A program made the position numbers and the translations under genes. Of a stretch of 64,000 nucleotides of DNA, positions 63,334-64,000 are shown in pieces (the stretch's first letter is position 1; each line of letters begins with the position of its first letter). Below the pieces are notes generated by a model that searched no databases, was not told where the DNA came from, and was given only the letters and a program-made list of their open reading frames with translations. The DNA is from Ectocarpus siliculosus (taxonomy: Eukaryota; Sar; Phaeophyceae; Ectocarpales; Ectocarpaceae), in the NCBI GenBank assembly GCA_000310025.1, contig FN649739.1, forward strand, positions 2,127,792 to 2,191,791. The letters run 5' to 3'.

Positions 63334-64000
63334 TCAAGTCGCCGGGTACTCTCGTTTGGCCGTCGAGATGAATGGACCGAGAGTTATTTTGCGTTGAAAT
63401 GATAACACCTTGTGTTTCCCAGGCCTGAAGTATGTACCACAACGCCTAGCGCTTAAAACGACCTGTGGAAGGGTCATGTACATTTCACCACCGCACGCCG
63501 CTGGCTCAAGCTTCACGGTCCACGGAAGCATGAAACACAGTCAGTCAGAACCGATTGAGTCAAGGCACGCCTTTAGTCTCCTCTTTCCGGTGCTTGCTAT
63601 CATACACGGCTAGGGGAAAAGCACTTCGCCCTGCTCGCCCTCCACAATCCGGAAACGAAACTAACATGGAGCAAAGTTATGTGCATCTGGTCTCTCGCGT
63701 GAGCACGTCCGGTCAACAACACGTGTGACGCATGTCGGTTTAACTGGCTCGAAGCGCTTGTTCTGTTTTGATAATCCGGCCGGAACTTCTGAACTCAGCT
63801 CGTAGCGACACGAAAGCTATCGCGAAAATCAAGTCCTGTTGTTCCGTACTTCTCAGCCCAGGATGTGTTGCTCGATTTGTTGTTTATTTTACGCACGTAC
63901 TTCAAATACGGTGTCGCCGTTTTCCAACGTGCTTGGAAGTTTCCGTTGTGTCCAGAAATATATACGGGCTGCCCCAGTCGAAAGCATGTTTGCATGTTTA
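63334..64000. other. No recognised gene
   Basis: Unique sequence after the repeat. A 67-codon frame at 63410-63613 has no known features. Confidence 0.35.

Overview
The window looks like nuclear DNA of an intron-rich stramenopile alga, most likely a brown alga of the Ectocarpus kind. The reasons are short exons (about 70-200 nt) split by 200-1,500 nt GT-AG introns, abundant CAG/TTG/AAC microsatellites, and a gene product with a signal-plus-transit presequence of the type used for secondary plastids. No prokaryotic features (operons, ribosome binding sites) are present. The species is an inference.

About 0.4-41.0 kb, + strand: one giant gene of roughly fifty exons. I placed exons by requiring GT/AG borders, matching phase between neighbours and continuous EF-hand-like protein. 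The exons sum to at least 7.3 kb (about 2,400 codons). The product carries more than a dozen EF-hand-type loops, often in pairs, some canonical and many degenerate. A Ser/Pro/Arg-rich linker, two RanBP2-type zinc fingers and an acidic then Arg/Ser-rich tail follow. The stop codon is at 40986-40988. The 5' end is not certain and may lie before the window. Its introns hold tandem arrays, a MITE-like element, a palindrome patch around CCATGG and a long (TTG)n tract.

41-53 kb: a gene-poor, repeat-rich block. It holds arms of about 180-bp units in opposite orientations (42.6-43.2 and 47.1-48.0 kb), a decayed tandem repeat of about 472 bp, a tRNA-like Pol III element, a dense patch of the palindrome CTTCCATGGAAG with telomere-like motifs inside it, a 935-bp element with terminal inverted repeats and a TA duplication, and a patch of GGAACGTTCC-like palindromes.

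53-57 kb: two minus-strand genes. One has a first exon encoding a presequence that fits import to the thylakoid lumen. The other is a sterol carrier protein 2 (SCP2) gene whose product ends in the peroxisomal signal ARL.

57-64 kb: little recognisable coding sequence, apart from a nearly identical 786-bp tandem repeat (2.4 copies) at 61.5-63.3 kb that contains coding-like frames of unknown function. The genes show no common pathway. The window is a large calcium-sensor gene followed by a repeat island and small metabolic and plastid genes.
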